Source: Immersiella caudata
Lineage: Eukaryota; Ascomycota; Sordariomycetes; Sordariales; Lasiosphaeriaceae
DNA: 64,000 nt
Assembly (NCBI GenBank): GCA_030512335.1
Contig: JAULSU010000002.1
Span: 1,302,001-1,366,000 of the forward strand
Direction of reading: 5' to 3'
Shown here: piece by piece, positions 59,854 through 64,000 of the stretch
How positions within the stretch are numbered: position 1 is the first letter of the stretch
How the letters are laid out: every line of letters starts with the position of its first letter
Position numbers and translations under genes: made by a program
Notes under the pieces: model-generated
What the model was told of the DNA's origin: nothing
What the model saw: only the letters and a program-made list of their open reading frames with translations
Databases searched by the model: none

Positions 59854-61062
59854 GCCGTTCCCGTCAGGGGCTTAACCTGTAACCTGCGTTGTATAGAGGT
59901 AGATAGAGCAGCGGTAAACCCCGAAGCGGTACCATGCAAGCGGACATTTTTGAATAGACATTACTCTAGTCTCTCGGTCAACCAATATGGCAAGTGATCG
60001 CATGGGTCCCCGATCGGTTCGTCGGTAAGGCGAGGTAGACGTGGGGGAGGCTTTAGACGTGTTATATGGGGTAGTAGGGGTTTGCCCCGGCAGGCAGACC
60101 AACCCGCTTCTCTCCGGCTACCTCATAGGGACCTTGCTACGGATTCTCTCGAAGTGGGTAGCTGTGACTAAGCTTGACGGAACGGAAATGGAAAGGTACA
60201 CACATGTGGTCCTGTTGGTGGTCTGTCTGCGTGGGGAATCCCAGTCCCCTGCTGGTTGTCCAGCTCGCGCTTGCGGGTGCCCTCGTGATCACAAGTTTGA
60301 CATACGAAGTGGCGTAGAGGTGAGGTACTTTGGTGCTGTCGTGTGCTTTCATTAGTGATGTGTGGGGGGTTGACTCGATCGAGGAGGTGGGCTGCAGGCC
60401 CGAGTGGGACAAGGCTCCCGGGACAGGACACTTTGCTTTGCCGCCCGGTTCCGAGTTGGTGTTGGCCGCGCTTTGGGGGAGCCAGGACTGCAGGGGAGGG
60501 GCGTGGGTGTATATATGGGCGTATAAAGTTTTGTTTGTTACCTAAGCCAGGTTTCTATGGGATGGGAAGCGGTGAGTTCCAGGACTGGTTGGGGATCAGA
60601 ATAGATTTTTTCCCTGCCTGAGAGGTGATGATTTGCGGGAGTGCAGAGGATTCCCGAGAGGCTTGTGTGGCGAGACATTGAATGAGAGGGGGCAGGCTTG
60701 GGTTTTTGCGGGATTTGTATTCGCGTTGTCGGGCTGAGGATGTTAGCAGGGGATGGAGAGGTTTACCCCTGAGATGTAAACATTGGTGGTGACGGCTGAC
60801 CCCCCAACCCACGCAAATTTCTCAGAATATGTGAGATAAAATCCGATAATGGAATGATTTGGAAATGATGAAGTGTGAGGAATTCCTCGGATTTTGTTAA
60901 CTGGGGCGATAAGAAGCCCGCGCTGGTGGATCGTGGGTCGTTCTTGCTCCCTCTGGGCTACGCCTTCCCTCGCTGCGGTTGAGGGACGAAGAGCTTGCGG
61001 AGGATCCACCACCAAATTGCAGTCGTTGGGTGGATATTCCCGGCAGGAAATATGCATTTCCG
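59854..61062. other. region between ATE1 and the downstream unrecognised gene
   Basis: ATE1 3' UTR and the promoter of the following gene. TGTATATAT at 60508-60516 could be either a TATA-type element or a PUF-type motif. An open frame runs from about 60913 into the next gene without an ATG, so an upstream exon is possible. Confidence 0.4.
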
Positions 61063-63019
61063 ATGCTCTGTGGGTTCTGTTTCGTGATGGCCCGAGTCCT
61101 TGCATGCGGGCTGGGCGTCTGCGGTGTCATTTCGTTCCTTGCCCCCGTAGTGATATTGGCATGCTTCCTCGCGATGACTGCAGTTACAGTCGGCCTTGGA
61201 CGGATCGAAGTTTCCAGCAAACATTCTTTGTCGACGCTAGCGCTGTCGAGCTCCTTCTCTGTTGTTTTACCGCCCGAGTGGCAGCAAACAACCACTGCGA
61301 CAGATATTTGCGACGCCTCGAGCGAAGGGGAGATATGGATATCAAAAGCGGGTTCTTGTTTGGTGGAAGTCCAGACTCTCTTCGACGGTCAGAGTTCCTG
61401 GGGCGCTGGGACTAGAGTTGGTTCGGTTGTTGCGGAGCTCGTTGCTGACTGTGCGGTATGATGTTACCCCTGATGTGATGGCTCCGAGCTGACCACTTCA
61501 CGAGTAGATATGGGAGGGAATCGGGCTGGAGCTGAAGGCAACCCATTTACTTCATGACGAAGACTATTCAAGGCGGTCATATTTCCTATGCCACCCCAAT
61601 CTCTCATCAGAGATCATTGTGCCAGAGCACATCCCCATTGCTGAGTTTCAGCGGCTCAGGATCAAAGTCAAAGTTCGACCAGAAATAGCCGAACAGACAA
61701 CAGCATCTTCCCAAGGAGAGTCTGCAAACTCTCAGAGCAGCTCAAGTTCGGTTTCCGCATCGGCTCCAACGCTGGAACCGCGGGGAGGACATACATACAG
61801 CCTTAGACGAAATCCTCGGCTGACTTCAAGGGCCCTGGCAGCATGGGAGGATTCCGAGCCGTCGAATCGCAGGGAACAGCCCTCCCCTCTTGCCCCGAGC
61901 CCAGCGCAGAGAGGAGGAACTGCGGAAATGTCACTACTTGTCGAGGCAGGCCTTCGGAGGTTGATAGGGATAAAGGGGCCACTGGCGGGGATCAAGACTA
62001 CGAGAAAGGGGGATTTTCCCTCTTTAATTGATCTTGCTCCAGCCGTGTGGAATCTACAATATCTTCAAGTAAAGGCCCCAAGTCAAGTCAGTTTGGTGAC
62101 TTGCTAACACAACTCGTAGTCCCTAACGGCTCATGCCAAAGTAATCCCCGTAATCGCCCAGGGAATTGCCCGACTCTCAAATTCCCGGTCTTCTGTGCTA
62201 CGAGAGAAGGCAGCGAGGCTTCGAGATTCCCAAGCTCGAGAGGGAACTCTCGCAAACCAACGAGGTGGCTCTAACGGTGTCGAACAAGAGGTAACATCTC
62301 GCCTCTGGACGTTGTGCCAGACGAACATTTATGCGGAACCCATCGCAAAGAGTAATACTCGACGGTTCCAAGACTTAACACAAAAGAGGAGTCAGCTGGC
62401 GGGAGAGAGCAGCGCTGCTGAACTGTACGAATCGGATTACTTTGAGACGCTTGGCAGTCAGGACGGCTATGTTGACCACAGTACGGGCCTCAACCACTAT
62501 CGCGAACATCAGTCTTTCCTAGACTATCCAGAGTATGAAAGTGAGGGACCGGAACTGATAGGATCGGTAGATTTGGAACCATACTACGGCATGGAGGAGC
62601 AGAGTGTTGTGGAATTTGCCCCTGGAGAGTTGTATCTACTGGAGAGGTACGCCGACTTACCAGAGAGATTCCCTGGACAGAGGATCGCAATGGGCCATGG
62701 CCCCTTTGATACATCACTGGAGGTCAACATACCAAGCCACCGAGACATAGAAGATGGTCTGGATGTATTTGGGCTTAGCGCTGTCCATCACAACGTCGAC
62801 TCCCTTTTGGACGAAGATGTTGCTTTACCAGCCACACTGGCCGATGGAACTGATGGGTCATTGGAGAGCGAAGGCGACTACTACTACGTTGATGAGCAAG
62901 GGAACTGCTTCCACATTGACGATACGAGCTTTGCGGACGAGGGATCTAGTTGGGATCGAAGGCCGAGCGCGAGCGAGCCGATCCAAAATTACAGCGCAGT
63001 GTTGAGTTACGAGCAATGA
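61063..63019 (+). CDS. uncharacterised protein with hydrophobic N-terminus (three exons)
   Basis: I do not recognise this protein. Exons 61063-61455, 61508-62068 and 62120-63019 join in phase over two introns with GTATGA/CTGAC/TAG and GTAAAG/CTAAC/TAG signals, giving 617 residues. The first in-frame ATG is used, but the frame is open about 150 bp further upstream, so an earlier exon may exist. Residues 1-50 are strongly hydrophobic (VCGVISFLAPVVILACFLAM), suggesting a signal anchor or one to two membrane helices. Residues about 140-190 are a folded-looking block (HDEDYSRRSYFLCHPNL, IIVPEHIPIAEF). A Ser-rich linker, a helical segment (SRSSVLREKAARLRDSQARE) and an acidic Tyr-rich C-terminal half (ELYESDYFETL, GDYYYVDEQGNCFHID) follow. 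No function is inferred. Confidence 0.6.
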
Positions 63020-63522
63020 TTGACGCATAATGCAGAAAAGAAGATTATGAATTCAAGACGCTGTGGTATCCAAAAAAAAGCCGACTCAAGACCTGGTCGA
63101 GAATCCCCAACCGAGATCGAGCTGGCACTTGATGTAAAATGCTATCGACAGATGAACGGACAGAGCTGCCAGAGATCCTCCAGAACATGTATTAAACCCT
63201 CGCCATTTAAACGTCGTCTATGCCGTCTCGCGAATAACTCCAATGCCCCGATATGCGTCGTGGTCGTCCGTGGCGTATTTGATCCCGAGCTTGACAAAAA
63301 GGGGCTCCTGCTGAGAGCGTCGACCTGAGATCACAGAACCGGCTCCCCAACGAAACCCTTGGTCGTTCCGTTGGTCTTGCTGTGACAATTGACCGTCACC
63401 CTTCCGCTAAGCTTGCGGGAAGCGGATATGACGCCAAACACCCCCAACCCCTTTCTCCCCTGACACGCATTCTCAAAGAGCAGTCGCCCTTGCCCCCGTA
63501 CCAGGGCCTCAACCCACAATCC
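63020..63522. other. intergenic region between convergent genes at the right end
   Basis: Only 3' flanks of the two neighbouring genes; no coding region is supported. Confidence 0.5.
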
Positions 63523-63762
63523 TCATCTTTGAGCGGGGGGCTTTGCTCCAGGCTTCGGTGCACCGCCCTTCTTTGGCTTATCCTTTTTGACTTTCTGCTC
63601 GGGCTTCATGGTGGCGTAATGGATGTAACACAGGAGTACGATTTGAAGGATGACGGCGACGAGGACGATGATGAGAATGGTGAATAGAATGGGCTGGTCA
63701 TTGAGGACAGCGACGGCCTGCGGCGTGGCACCGATGCTGGCAAACCAGTCGAATTGGCCCAT
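63523..63762 (-). CDS. small single-pass membrane protein, uncharacterised
   Basis: A 79-residue ORF. The ATG follows AGTCGCA and starts MGQFDWFASIGATPQAVAVL. Residues about 23-48 form one clear membrane helix (ILFTILIIVLVAVILQIVLL). A short linker with YIHYATMKPEQ and a Lys/Pro-rich, presumably cytosolic, tail (KKDKPKKGGAPKPGAKPP) follow. The organisation of a short polar N-terminus, one helix and a basic tail is typical of small ER or mitochondrial accessory subunits, but I do not recognise the family. The clean composition and start context argue it is real. Confidence 0.6.
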   Translation of the reverse strand: MGQFDWFASIGATPQAVAVLNDQPILFTILIIVLVAVILQIVLLCYIHYATMKPEQKVKKDKPKKGGAPKPGAKPPAQR

Positions 63763-64000
63763 TGCGACTTAATTGGAAGAGATGGAAGACGGGAGGCAAC
63801 AGAGACGAAAAGATGGTCCTCCTGGTGCGATGCTGAAAATCGGCGCGTGTAAGACCGTAAGTAAAAGAGCGGCTTCGCCTGCGCCCGCGAGAATGAAAAT
63901 AGCACCGAAAGAAAAACTGAGGGTATCGTGAACACAGACAGATGGATGAACCAGGAAAGTGCAGAGCAGATCAAGAAAAGAGAAAAGGGAGGGCACGCAA

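Overview
This window is eukaryotic nuclear DNA from a filamentous ascomycete (Pezizomycotina, most likely a Sordariomycete; I cannot name the genus). The evidence is the many short spliceosomal introns of about 45-80 nt with GTRNGT donors, CTRAC branch sites and YAG acceptors, the moderately GC-rich coding DNA, the large gene spacing and the protein families present. There is no bacterial operon, CRISPR array or recognisable transposon. I placed exons by hand, by matching splice signals to reading phase. In every multi-exon model the exon lengths sum to a whole number of codons.

Layout. 0-6.6 kb: a single-exon alpha/beta-hydrolase (+), a degenerate 21-bp tandem repeat, two unrecognised proteins (-) and an eight-exon LaeA-like methyltransferase (+). 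8.2-11 kb: a TBC-domain Rab GAP (+). 12.1 kb: an intron-containing tRNA-Phe (+). 13-30 kb: a minus-strand block of RPS8, a 4050-residue HECT ubiquitin ligase (TOM1/HUWE1 type) and RPS6. 30.6-36.5 kb: DPH1 (+), CTF8 (-) and the mitochondrial phosphate carrier (+). 38.5-42 kb: RPC2, the second-largest subunit of RNA polymerase III (-). 46.8-51.6 kb: a Pumilio/PUF RNA-binding protein (+) with unusually long introns. 54 kb: a Nudix hydrolase (-). 57.8-59.9 kb: ATE1 arginyltransferase (+). 61-63 kb: an unrecognised 617-residue protein with a hydrophobic N-terminus (+). 63.5 kb: a 79-residue single-pass membrane protein (-).

Most genes are conserved housekeeping genes. Many concern protein synthesis and quality control: two 40S proteins, tRNA-Phe, a Pol III subunit, diphthamide synthesis, a translational repressor, N-end-rule arginylation, and the E3 ligase whose yeast relative removes unassembled ribosomal proteins. 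The most unusual sequence features are micro-exons of 6, 7 and 8 nt in the ribosomal protein genes, two GC-AG introns, the 21-bp minisatellite, a quadruplex-type GGGGGA repeat inside CTF8, and PUF-type motifs downstream of the PUF gene and the phosphate-carrier gene.

Intergenic stretches of 1-4.8 kb between genes contain no coding region I can support.
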